Shown here: positions 26,848 to 35,382 of the stretch, piece after piece
Layout of the letters: every line of letters begins with the position of its first letter
Position numbering within the stretch: the first letter of the stretch is position 1
Notes under the pieces: model-generated
Seen by the model: only the letters and a program-made list of their open reading frames with translations
The model's database searches: none
What the model was told of the DNA's origin: nothing
Program-made: the position numbers and the translations under genes
Assembly: GCA_016720585.1 (NCBI GenBank)
Contig: JADKKH010000006.1
Span: forward strand, 1-64,000
Direction: 5' to 3'
From: Chitinophagaceae bacterium
Lineage (GTDB): Bacteria > Bacteroidota > Bacteroidia > Chitinophagales > Chitinophagaceae
DNA: 64,000 bases

Positions 26848-29800
26848 ATGCGTATCAAATTCTATTTAGTTCCGCTGATAGCAGCCGGGGCTATTTTTTT
26901 GTCTTCCTGTAAAAAAAATGCCGTTACACTTTCTTTTACCAATGCCAAAGGCGAAGTGCCCCAGCTGGGTAATTTAGTTTTTCGTTTCAGCAGTTCGCTG
27001 GCGAAGGATTCCATGCTCAATGCCTGGGATTCGACGGAGTACATTTCTTTCGAACCCAAAATTGCCGGAAAATTCCGCTGGCAAAGCCCCGACGAGTTAG
27101 TGTTTTCTCCTTCGCAGCCACTAAATCCTGCCACGGTTTACAAAGCAAAGATCAAAAGCGCCGTGCTGAAATTCAGTAAATATAATTCGGTCAAGAACGG
27201 AGATAAGATCACTTTCCATACACCCGACCTGGCACTGGATAATTCCCAAATCATCTGGATGGGTGAAAGCAGCACATCCGCTATTCCCCAGGTTGACTTG
27301 TTTTTTAACTACCGGGTAAACCCGGAAGACCTGAAAGACAGGTTACACATAGAAGTGGAAGGCAAGAAAGCTGACTTCAGCATAATAACTATTTCGCCTG
27401 ACAATAAAATAGCAGTCAGGGTAAATGGATTAAAAGCCGAAGACAAAGACATTGATACCAAAGTGATAATTGAAAAAGGGCTGAAACCGGAGAAAGGAAA
27501 TACACCTACAACAGAAGCAATCACCAGTTCATTGACTATTCCTTCCCCGTATGTTCTTACTATTCAAAATGTGGAGTCGGAGCATGATGGTATGGAAGGA
27601 GTCATAAGGGTTACAACCAGCCAGCAACTGACCGGCGAAAGCCTGAAACCATTTTTAAAATTTGATCCTGACCTGGCGTATACCCTTGAAGCAAACGATT
27701 ATGGCTTCACCATTCGCAGTGATAAATTTGATACAGAAAAAAGCTATGCTTTAACAGTTATTAAAGGCCTGCGGGGTAAGATAGGAGGCGTAATGAAAGA
27801 AGATTATAATGGCGGGGTGGCATTCGGCGAACTTGAAGCAGGTATCAGCTTTACCAACAGTAAAGCAGTTTATCTTTCAAAGAAAGGCGGAAAAAATATT
27901 GAAGTTCAGATTACCAATGTTCCAAAAGTAAAACTGATCATTTCTAAAATTTATGAAAACAACCTGCTCTTGGCACAACGTTATGGCTATACGCCACAGG
28001 AGAAAAGCAGTGGCTCTGATTATGCCAGCTATGATGGTGAATACGAAGGTGATTACTCGGATGAATATGGTGGGGGCGATGCACTGCTTGGTGATGTGAT
28101 ATTTGAAAAGGAAATTGATACCCGTTCATTACCGAAGAGTGGTGCAGGCAGAATATTAAACTTTGCACAGTTTGAGGACAGGCTGCCTGATTTTAAAGGC
28201 GTTTATCATATCGTAATACGTTCTGCCGAAGATTATTGGGTTAAAGACAGCCGTTATATTTCCTTATCCGACCTGGGGTTGATAGCCAAGGAAGGGAAAG
28301 ACAAAATATATGTATTCACCAATTCTATTAAATCCGCAGAAGCTTTTAACGGCGTAAACATATCGGTTTATGCAACCAATAACCAGTTGATCGGAACCGG
28401 GGCAACCGATAAAGAAGGTGTGGCAACCATTGCTTACAGCAAAAAAGATTTTAGTGGGTTCAAACCGGCCATGATTATTGCCAGGACCGCGGATGACTTC
28501 AACTACCTGCCTTTTAATAATACCCGGGTGAATACATCAAGATTTGATGTGGCAGGTAAAAGAAACAATCCTTCCGGTTTTGATGCTTTTGTATATGCAG
28601 AAAGAGATGTATACCGCCCCGGGGAAAAAATAAATTTCTCTGTGATCCTCCGGGATGCTCAATGGAAGAATCCGGGGGATGTGCCGTTGAAGATGAAATT
28701 CCTGATGCCTAATGGTAAGGAGCTGAAATCCTTCCGGAAAAGTCTGAATGAGGAAGGCTCGGTGGAAGGGAGCATTGATATCGCTAATGCAGCTATCACC
28801 GGTAGTTATACGTTGGAAGTTTACACATCCACTGATGTTTTACTGGCTTCTAAAAATTTTTCAGTAGAAGAATTTGTGCCTGACCGTATCCGGGTAAGCA
28901 CCAAACTGGATAAAGAATATTTACGTTCAGGCGATAAGGCACAACTATCCATCAATGCTATGAATTTTTTTGGGCCGCCTGCCGCCAATCGTAAATACGA
29001 AACAGAAATACAGGTAAAACAGAAATATTTTTCTTCCAAAAATTTTGATGGGTATAATTTCAGTCTGGCCAATCAAAACTCTTTTTTTGATAAAGAAGTA
29101 AAAGAAGGTACAACGGATGCTGAAGGTAATGCGGTGATTGAATATACGATACCGGAAACCTATGCTAACATGGGGGCCTTGCAAACCAGTTTTTATACAA
29201 CCGTCTTTGATGAAACCGGGAGACCCGTTAGCCGGGCCACTACGGTGGATGTGTTTACACAGGATATTTTCTTTGGCATCAAACAGGATTGGTTTTATTA
29301 TTATCCGCTGAACCAACCAGTTAAATTTAACCTGGTAGCGGTGAATAAAGAGGGTAATGCGGCAGGTGCAACAGCCAAAGTGGAAGTTATTAAACATGAA
29401 TACAGGACTGTATTGACCAAAAGCGGAAGCTATTTCCGCTATGAATCGCAGAAAGAAGATAAGCTGATGGTTGAACAGCAAATTTCTATTGGGAATAACA
29501 CCGTTTATACATTTGTGCCCCGGAGTCCTGGCGATTATGAAATTAAAGTGTATCATCCCGGGGCTAATAATTACGTGAGTCGCAGTTTTTACAGCTATGG
29601 AAGTTATGGGGGTAACAATAATTCCTTTGAAGTAAGCAAAGAAGGAAATATTGAAATTGAAATCGACAAAAAATCGTATATAACCGGAGAAACAGCGAAG
29701 GCATTATTCAAGACACCTTTTAGCGGCAGGATGCTGGTAACCCTGGAAACAGACCATGTAGTTTCGCATCAGTATGTAGATGTGAGCAACCGAACTGCCA

Positions 29801-32289
29801 GCCTGGATTTAAAGCTGGGTGCTGACCATGTCCCTAACGTATACATTACCGCTACTTTAATTAAACCACATGAGGTATCCGATATCCCGTTGACAGTGGC
29901 CCATGGGTTTAAAAATGTAACGGTTGAAGACAAGAGCCGAAAGATTACCGTGGAAGTGGTAGCACAGAAAACAGTACGCTCAAAAACGCATCAAAAGGTA
30001 TCGGTGAAAGCGGCTCCGGGTAGTTTTGTAACACTTTCAGCTGTTGATAATGGTGTATTGCAGATAAGTGATTTCAAGACACCCAACCCATATGATTATT
30101 TCTATCAGAAAAAAGCCTTACAGGTTTCAGCATTTGACCTGTATCCATTATTATTTGCTGAAGTAAGAGCCCGGTTGAGCAGTACGGGTGGTGATGCTGA
30201 TATGGCCATGGAAAAAAGAACGAACCCGATGCCGGCTAAAAGAATTAAAGTGGTAAGCTATTGGGGTGGCATTAAAAAAGCTAATGGAAATGGTGTGGCT
30301 GAATTTGAATTTGACATACCACAGTTCAGTGGAGAACTTAGATTAATGGCTGTTTCTTATAAAGGTCAAAGCTTTGGCGCTGCAGATAATACAATGACGG
30401 TTGCTGATCCGATTGTAGTGAGTACGGCCTTACCAAGATTTTTAAGTCCTGGTGATACGGTGAATGTTCCGGTAACTTTGACAAATACAACTACTAAAGC
30501 GGCAAATGTAACTGCAACTATCGGTGTGGAAGGGCCAATGAAATTAGTAGGTGGCAATAATCAATCAGTCAGTCTTGCAGCAAAAAGTGAAGGACGGGCT
30601 ACTTTCAAAATAGTCGCCGACCCTACCATTAATGTTGGTAAGGTTACTGTAACAGTAAGCGGGATGGGAGAGAAGTTTACGGACGCAACAGAAATTTCTG
30701 TTCGCCCACCATCCACGTTACAGAAATTAACCGGAAGTGGTTCTATTGCCGGAGGCAGCACGCAGAAAGTAAGTATCGGATTGAGTGATTTTATTCCTGG
30801 TAGCACCAATTACAATTTAGTAGTAAGTCGTTCTCCTGCCTTAGAGTTAGGAGCGCAATTAAAATACCTGGTTCAATATCCTTATGGTTGTACCGAACAA
30901 ACGGTTTCAGCTGCATTCCCGCAATTGTATTATGGTGATTTATCTGATTTGATGCTGCTGAGCCCATCTGCCGGACAGGCAGGTAAGCAACAGAATAAAC
31001 TTAATGCAAACAGCAATATCCTGGAAGCTATCCGCAAGATTAAAATGCGGCAGTTGTATAATGGTGCTGTGACTCTTTGGGATGGAGAAGGCAAAGAGGA
31101 CTGGTGGGCTACAATCTATGCGGCGCATTTTTTACTGGAAGCAAAGAAAGCAGGCTTTGATGTGGATAACAGTTTACAGGAAACCATGCTCAATTATATT
31201 AATAGCCGGTTGAAAAATAAGGAAACGATTACGTATTATTTCAACCGTGATCAGAATAAAAAAATTGCGCCTAAAGAAGTGGCCTATGGTTTATATGTAC
31301 TGGCCCTGGCAGGAAGAACGAATGTGCCTGCGATGAATTATTATAAAGCCAATCCGGCCATACTGGCGCTGGACAGCCGTTACTTATTAGCGGCAGCTTA
31401 TGCTACTGCCGGTGACAAAAAATCATTTATGGCCATGTTGCCCGCATCCTTCAGTGGCGAGGAATCAGTTGCTCAAACAGGTGGCAGTTATTATTCAGAT
31501 GTCCGGGATGAAGCTATTGCTTTAAATGCGTTGATAGATGTGGACCCCGGCAATGCTCAGATTGGCACCATGGTAAAACATGTGGCCGATAAACTGAAAA
31601 ACAGGCAATGGCTGAGTACACAGGAAAGGGCCTTCGCTTTTCTTGCCCTGGGTAAACACGCCAAAGCGGCCAACAATTCCACAGCAACAGCGGAAATAAA
31701 AGTGAATGGTAAAGTCCTGGCCAAAGTGGATGGTGGTCAATGGAAAGGCGATATGAAAGCATTAGGAAATACCAATGTGGAGATAGCTACCAAAGGTAAT
31801 GGTCGTCTCTTTTATTTCTGGGAGGCAGAAGGTATCAGTGCCAGCGGTGCATACAAAGAAGAAGACAGTTATTTGAAAGTGCGAAGACGTTTCTACGACA
31901 GAAATGGTAAACCAATAACAACCAATACGTTTAAACAAAATGATTTAATCATCATCGGTATTTCATTGGAACGTTCGTTCAATACGTCTATTGAGAATGT
32001 GGTTATCACCGATCTGTTACCCGCCGGTTTTGAAATAGAAAACCCCCGGACAAAAGAAATACCAGGTATGGACTGGATAAAAGATGCGATGACACCAACA
32101 GCACTCGATGTACGGGACGATCGTATACATTTCTTTGTGGATGCAAACAGCAATAAGCAAACTTATTATTATGCGGTTCGGGCCGTATCACCGGGTAATT
32201 ATAAAATGGGACCGGTAAGTGCCGATGCGATGTATAATGGGGAATATCATTCCTATAATGGGGCTGGTGTGGTACGGGTGATACAATAA
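26848..32289 (+). CDS. Bacterial alpha-2-macroglobulin family lipoprotein
   Basis: 1813 residues. Lipoprotein signal with LSSC (Cys about 21). A series of macroglobulin-like beta domains (for example DRVYRPGEKINFS-type AERDVYRPGEK near 590) is followed by the thioester motif PYGCTEQTV near 1347 and an alpha/alpha barrel thioester domain; an antifreeze-like C-terminal region follows. These periplasmic proteins trap proteases that breach the outer membrane, while PbpC repairs the wall. pbpC is divergently transcribed next to it, supporting the joint role. A short GQAGKQQ insert near residue 1375 derives from a CTGCCGGACAGGCAGG repeat. The stop is followed by a strong hairpin terminator. Confidence 0.92.
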   Translation: MRIKFYLVPLIAAGAIFLSSCKKNAVTLSFTNAKGEVPQLGNLVFRFSSSLAKDSMLNAWDSTEYISFEPKIAGKFRWQSPDELVFSPSQPLNPATVYKAKIKSAVLKFSKYNSVKNGDKITFHTPDLALDNSQIIWMGESSTSAIPQVDLFFNYRVNPEDLKDRLHIEVEGKKADFSIITISPDNKIAVRVNGLKAEDKDIDTKVIIEKGLKPEKGNTPTTEAITSSLTIPSPYVLTIQNVESEHDGMEGVIRVTTSQQLTGESLKPFLKFDPDLAYTLEANDYGFTIRSDKFDTEKSYALTVIKGLRGKIGGVMKEDYNGGVAFGELEAGISFTNSKAVYLSKKGGKNIEVQITNVPKVKLIISKIYENNLLLAQRYGYTPQEKSSGSDYASYDGEYEGDYSDEYGGGDALLGDVIFEKEIDTRSLPKSGAGRILNFAQFEDRLPDFKGVYHIVIRSAEDYWVKDSRYISLSDLGLIAKEGKDKIYVFTNSIKSAEAFNGVNISVYATNNQLIGTGATDKEGVATIAYSKKDFSGFKPAMIIARTADDFNYLPFNNTRVNTSRFDVAGKRNNPSGFDAFVYAERDVYRPGEKINFSVILRDAQWKNPGDVPLKMKFLMPNGKELKSFRKSLNEEGSVEGSIDIANAAITGSYTLEVYTSTDVLLASKNFSVEEFVPDRIRVSTKLDKEYLRSGDKAQLSINAMNFFGPPAANRKYETEIQVKQKYFSSKNFDGYNFSLANQNSFFDKEVKEGTTDAEGNAVIEYTIPETYANMGALQTSFYTTVFDETGRPVSRATTVDVFTQDIFFGIKQDWFYYYPLNQPVKFNLVAVNKEGNAAGATAKVEVIKHEYRTVLTKSGSYFRYESQKEDKLMVEQQISIGNNTVYTFVPRSPGDYEIKVYHPGANNYVSRSFYSYGSYGGNNNSFEVSKEGNIEIEIDKKSYITGETAKALFKTPFSGRMLVTLETDHVVSHQYVDVSNRTASLDLKLGADHVPNVYITATLIKPHEVSDIPLTVAHGFKNVTVEDKSRKITVEVVAQKTVRSKTHQKVSVKAAPGSFVTLSAVDNGVLQISDFKTPNPYDYFYQKKALQVSAFDLYPLLFAEVRARLSSTGGDADMAMEKRTNPMPAKRIKVVSYWGGIKKANGNGVAEFEFDIPQFSGELRLMAVSYKGQSFGAADNTMTVADPIVVSTALPRFLSPGDTVNVPVTLTNTTTKAANVTATIGVEGPMKLVGGNNQSVSLAAKSEGRATFKIVADPTINVGKVTVTVSGMGEKFTDATEISVRPPSTLQKLTGSGSIAGGSTQKVSIGLSDFIPGSTNYNLVVSRSPALELGAQLKYLVQYPYGCTEQTVSAAFPQLYYGDLSDLMLLSPSAGQAGKQQNKLNANSNILEAIRKIKMRQLYNGAVTLWDGEGKEDWWATIYAAHFLLEAKKAGFDVDNSLQETMLNYINSRLKNKETITYYFNRDQNKKIAPKEVAYGLYVLALAGRTNVPAMNYYKANPAILALDSRYLLAAAYATAGDKKSFMAMLPASFSGEESVAQTGGSYYSDVRDEAIALNALIDVDPGNAQIGTMVKHVADKLKNRQWLSTQERAFAFLALGKHAKAANNSTATAEIKVNGKVLAKVDGGQWKGDMKALGNTNVEIATKGNGRLFYFWEAEGISASGAYKEEDSYLKVRRRFYDRNGKPITTNTFKQNDLIIIGISLERSFNTSIENVVITDLLPAGFEIENPRTKEIPGMDWIKDAMTPTALDVRDDRIHFFVDANSNKQTYYYAVRAVSPGNYKMGPVSADAMYNGEYHSYNGAGVVRVIQ
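30968..30984. repeat. CTGCCGGACAGGCAGG repeat inside the macroglobulin gene
   Basis: A near-palindrome related to CCTGCCGGCAGG. It encodes SAGQAGK in frame, shortly after the thioester motif. Confidence 0.5.
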
Positions 32290-32306
32290 AAAAAACAGTA
32301 GTTTTA

Positions 32307-32333
32307 AAGCCTCTCCGCAGGGAGAGGCTTTTT
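32307..32333 (+). terminator. Rho-independent terminator of the macroglobulin gene
   Basis: A 10-bp perfect stem AAGCCTCTCC / GGAGAGGCTT with a GCAG loop and T-run. The next gene's ATG follows within 3 bases. Confidence 0.85.
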
Positions 32334-32334
32334 C

Positions 32335-33195
32335 ATGCCGGGAACTGTCAATAAAAATATAGCTATTGTCTGCAATACAACTGCAGGATCGGGACTTTCA
32401 GCTTCACTCTCCGAAAGGATAGGCGCAGCACTGGCTGTTAGAAAAATTCAATATACTTTTTTAAAAGAGCCCTGGACAAATGATCTGCTGGAATTTACCG
32501 ACGTATTTATTGTTGGTGGTGATGGAACCCTGAACTATTTTGTCAATCATTACCAGGGGATAAAATTGCCGCTGGTAATTTTCAATGGCGGAACAGGTAA
32601 TGATTTTCATTGGCTGCTCTATGGTAAAATGAGTTTTGAGGAGCAACTGGATCTTGCATTATCAGCCGCGCCAAAACCTATTGACCTGGGAAAATGCAAT
32701 GAAAGATTTTTTATTAATGGGATTGGAGTTGGTTTTGAAGGAGAAGTTGCCAGAGGCCTGACCGGCAAAAAGAAAAGAGCTGGAAAATCTTCCTTCATGG
32801 CGATGATATTGAGAAAGATATTTATTTACCGGGCTACGGCATACTGTATTACGGTTGATGACAAACCAATTCCAGCGAAAAAATATTTTATTATTGATGT
32901 CAGCAATGGCAGCAGGGCAGGAGGAGGTTTTCATATTGCCCCGGAAGCAAAAGCGGATGACGGATTGTTTGATATCATATTAATTGATGCACTCCACCCG
33001 ATTAAAAGGTTGCGCTGGTTACCTGTCATAGAAAAAGGAAAACATCTCGGACTTTCAATCTTACAACATTCAAGGGCGAAGAAAATTTTCATAGAAAGTA
33101 ATGAGCTTATTCAGTCTCACCTGGATGGAGAATATTATTCAGCTTACAAACTGGAGATAGAAATAATGCCGGGGAAACTTTTGTTCAGGTACTAA
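32335..33195 (+). CDS. Diacylglycerol kinase / YegS-type lipid kinase
   Basis: 286 residues with the DAGK catalytic motif FIVGGDGTLNYFVN near residue 60 and NGGTGNDFHWLL near 87, then a C-terminal beta-sandwich. It phosphorylates diacylglycerol or a related membrane lipid with ATP at the inner membrane. The ATG lies directly after the terminator of the preceding gene, so a separate promoter must lie within or before that gene's end, or read-through drives it. Exact lipid substrate unknown. It is convergent with the RRM protein gene. Confidence 0.85.
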   Translation: MPGTVNKNIAIVCNTTAGSGLSASLSERIGAALAVRKIQYTFLKEPWTNDLLEFTDVFIVGGDGTLNYFVNHYQGIKLPLVIFNGGTGNDFHWLLYGKMSFEEQLDLALSAAPKPIDLGKCNERFFINGIGVGFEGEVARGLTGKKKRAGKSSFMAMILRKIFIYRATAYCITVDDKPIPAKKYFIIDVSNGSRAGGGFHIAPEAKADDGLFDIILIDALHPIKRLRWLPVIEKGKHLGLSILQHSRAKKIFIESNELIQSHLDGEYYSAYKLEIEIMPGKLLFRY

Positions 33196-33205
33196 GGAAA
33201 TAAAA

Positions 33206-33233
33206 AAAGTCCGGCTCTTTCGAACCAGACTTT
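33206..33233 (-). terminator. Terminator of the RRM protein gene (possibly bidirectional)
   Basis: 12-bp stem (33206-33217 with 33222-33233, two G:U pairs) and a TTTC loop; on the minus strand it is followed by a T7 run. Confidence 0.8.
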
Positions 33234-33260
33234 GTAAAGCTTCGTGAATATCGTTATTAA

Positions 33261-33701
33261 TTAATAATCGTTGTTGAATCCACCGCTGCCGCCACGGTCA
33301 CGGTTGTAACCGCCGCCGCCGCCGCCGCTTTTACCTTTGTAGCCGCCGCCACCGCCGCCGCCTTTGTAACCACCGCCGCCACCGCCGCTGTAGCCACCAC
33401 CGCCGCCGCCGAAGCTTCTTTTCTTGAAGCCGCCGCCGCCGCCGCTTCCACCACCTTCCGGTTTAGGACGACTTTCGTTAACTACAATGCCACGACCGTC
33501 AACTTCGGTACCATTCAAAGCAGTGATTGCTGCTAATGCCTGTTCGTCGTTGGCCATTTCTACAAAACCAAAGCCTTTGCTGCGGTTTGTAAATTTGTCT
33601 GTAACAATTTTTGCTGATACTACTTCACCATGTGAAGCAAAAAGGTTGGCCAGATCCTGATCTTTCAGGTTCCAACTGAGGTTTCCTACGTAAATGTTCA
33701 T
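33261..33701 (-). CDS. Glycine-rich RRM RNA-binding protein
   Basis: 146 residues from ATG 33701 (MNIYVGNLSWNLKDQDLANL); a 46-codon extension upstream does not resemble the family. One RRM at residues 1-80 with RNP2 IYVGNL and RNP1 KGFGFVEM. A Gly-rich tail (about 85-146) repeats GGGGG with Y, F and R, as in cold-inducible RNA-binding proteins of Bacteroidota and cyanobacteria. It likely acts as an RNA chaperone. The Gly tail creates a CCGCCG-rich sequence on the plus strand that opens false frames there. Confidence 0.92.
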   Translation of the reverse strand: MNIYVGNLSWNLKDQDLANLFASHGEVVSAKIVTDKFTNRSKGFGFVEMANDEQALAAITALNGTEVDGRGIVVNESRPKPEGGGSGGGGGFKKRSFGGGGGGYSGGGGGGYKGGGGGGGYKGKSGGGGGGYNRDRGGSGGFNNDY

Positions 33702-33960
33702 TTTGTGAGGTTTTAAAAAAATAAAAGTGTCAACAGTAAACAGTAACCAATGAACATTATGCGTTATTTCGAAACGTTCAGGACTTGTGAAACTGAAAGA
33801 GCACCAAATGCAAGACAAAATAACGGATTTTTTTGCCACATATTGTCAAATTTTTATATTACGACCCAGGCCCTTTTACCTGCGGACAGATCTTTCCGGA
33901 GTTTATCTGTCTTAGCCCTACAAAATCAACACTTTATGAGGGTAAAAAGAGTAAATAAAA

Positions 33961-33987
33961 AAAGTCCCTCCAATAAGGAGAGACTTT
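33961..33987 (-). terminator. Terminator of the rpsF-rpsR-rplI operon
   Basis: 11-bp stem AAAGTCCCTCC / GGAGAGACTTT with an AATAA loop and, on the minus strand, a downstream T-run. Confidence 0.8.
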
Positions 33988-34008
33988 TATATCAGTTTTT
34001 TTGACGTT

Positions 34009-34455
34009 TTATTCTGCGATTACTTCAAACTCAACCTCGGTTGATTTGCCATTACCAAAATCAATTGTGGCTTTATAAGTTCCGAGTTCTTTTACTTCAT
34101 CAGGAAGGGTGATTTTTTTACGGTCAATTTCATACCCTCTTTGCTCACGGATAGCACGGCTTAGTTGCAGGGATGTTATGCTACCAAATATTTTACCGCT
34201 TGTACCGGTTTTAGCACCCAGTTTCAATGGAGTTTCACTCAGTTTGGCAATAACACTGTTCACTTCAGCCAGCATTTTGGCTTCTTTCTTATTCACCTGC
34301 TTCATTCTTTCTTCCAGTTGTTTCTTATTACTGGAGCTGTTCTCAACAGCCAGTTGACGGGGTATTAAATAATTACGGGCATAGCCATTCTTAACCCGTA
34401 CCACTTCGTTCTTGCCGCCAAGATTATCTACGTCTTGTATTAAAATGATTTCCAT
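34009..34455 (-). CDS. rplI: 50S ribosomal protein L9
   Basis: 148 residues, normal family length. MEIILIQDVDNLGGKNEVVRVKNGYARNYLIP is the conserved N-terminal domain, followed by a long charged helix (SNKKQLEERMKQVNKKEAK) and the C-terminal domain. It is the last gene of the rpsF-rpsR-rplI operon. A 16-base palindrome (34475-34490) separates it from rpsR, and a terminator follows. Confidence 0.97.
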   Translation of the reverse strand: MEIILIQDVDNLGGKNEVVRVKNGYARNYLIPRQLAVENSSSNKKQLEERMKQVNKKEAKMLAEVNSVIAKLSETPLKLGAKTGTSGKIFGSITSLQLSRAIREQRGYEIDRKKITLPDEVKELGTYKATIDFGNGKSTEVEFEVIAE

Positions 34456-34474
34456 TGTTAACTTTTTTGTTCAC

Positions 34475-34490
34475 ACCGATAGCTATCGGT
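34475..34490. repeat. Perfect palindrome ACCGATAGCTATCGGT
   Basis: A perfect 16-base palindrome in the short gap between rpsR and rplI. It could form a small hairpin that tunes rplI expression. A related CCCGAT/ATCGGG hairpin lies at about 63767-63782. Confidence 0.65.
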
Positions 34491-34491
34491 A

Positions 34492-34755
34492 TTATTTTAA
34501 TAAGTCTGTTACGTAAGGTAATAAGGCCATCTGGCGGGCTTTTTTTACCGCATCAGAAACTTTGCGCTGATACTTCAGGCTGTTTCCGGAAAGACGTCGT
34601 GGCAATAATTTACCCTGTTCGTTCAGAAATTTTTTCAAAAATTCTACATCTTTATAATCAATGTAACGAATGCGATATTTTTTGAAACGGCAGAATTTTT
34701 TTATGCGTTTGTCGCTTTTAATAGCGGTCAGATATTTTATTTCATTTTTTGCCAT
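34492..34755 (-). CDS. rpsR: 30S ribosomal protein S18
   Basis: 87 residues. Conserved FCRFKKYRIRYIDYKD and LPRRLSGNSLKYQRKVSDAVKKARQMALLPY. It binds 16S rRNA with S6. Its start is 3 bases after the rpsF stop, so the pair is probably translationally coupled. Confidence 0.97.
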   Translation of the reverse strand: MAKNEIKYLTAIKSDKRIKKFCRFKKYRIRYIDYKDVEFLKKFLNEQGKLLPRRLSGNSLKYQRKVSDAVKKARQMALLPYVTDLLK

Positions 34756-34758
34756 GGC

Positions 34759-35115
34759 TTATACCTCCGCTAATTTTTCAGTTCCTGTTTTAGCGCCACT
34801 TTTCTTTCTTGCATTATACACGACGGCGTATTTATCGAGTTTGGTGCATAAGTGACGAAGAACTGCTTCGTCACGCAGAAGTTGAATTTTCAGCTTCTCA
34901 TTAAAGTCGGCTGCAGCAGTATACTCCAGCACCCAGTACAATCCCGTTGTTTTTTTCTGGATTGGGTAAGCCAGTGATTTCAGTCCCCAGGGATTTTCAG
35001 CCACGATAGAGCCACCGGCGTCGGTAACCAGCTTCGCATATTTTTTCAGCTCAGCTTTAAACTCATCGTCGCTCAAAACAGGGGTAAAAACCACCATCAA
35101 TTCGTAATTGTTCAT
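34759..35115 (-). CDS. rpsF: 30S ribosomal protein S6
   Basis: 118 residues. MNNYELMVVFTPVLSDDEF, then GLKSLAYPIQKKTTGLYWVLEY and the C-terminal LLRDEAVLRHLCTKLDKY. It is the first gene of the minus-strand rpsF-rpsR-rplI operon. A TATCTTTG -7 box lies about 90 bases upstream. Confidence 0.97.
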   Translation of the reverse strand: MNNYELMVVFTPVLSDDEFKAELKKYAKLVTDAGGSIVAENPWGLKSLAYPIQKKTTGLYWVLEYTAAADFNEKLKIQLLRDEAVLRHLCTKLDKYAVVYNARKKSGAKTGTEKLAEV

Positions 35116-35204
35116 TTTACCTGTTTAAAGTTTTAAAATTCGATTTATCCCAATGGACATTCAGCTTTGTGCCGAAAGAATCTGCGAACACAGATTTGGG
35201 GCGG

Positions 35205-35212
35205 CAAAGATA
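35205..35212 (-). promoter_or_regulatory. -7 box TATCTTTG upstream of rpsF
   Basis: On the minus strand this matches the Bacteroidota TAnnTTTG consensus and is followed by GCCGCCCC. No clear -33 box. The resulting leader would be about 80-90 bases. Confidence 0.45.
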
Positions 35213-35330
35213 GGGGTTTGAGATCAGAAATTAGATAGTTTGGTGCTTACTTTTTTTGGCCAATAAAATAGCCAATTTGGGTGTTGCAATAGTCTAACTA
35301 TCAGATGAAAAGCGTATTAAATAAGTCAAT

Positions 35331-35359
35331 AAAGCCACCCCATAATTTGGGATGGCTTT
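35331..35359 (-). terminator. Hairpin after the secreted nuclease gene
   Basis: Stem AAAGCCACCCCA paired with TGGGATGGCTTT (one mismatch or wobble) just past the nuclease stop at 35383. The downstream T-run is weak. Confidence 0.6.
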
Positions 35360-35382
35360 ATATTAAATAATCCTATTATTTA

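Noticed and set aside
28945..29556. 203-codon antisense ORF inside the macroglobulin gene
   Set aside because: The sense-strand gene is intact and conserved; the antisense product has no recognisable features.
33424..33660. Pro-rich plus-strand ORF opposite the RRM gene
   Set aside because: An artefact of the Gly-rich codons on the minus strand.
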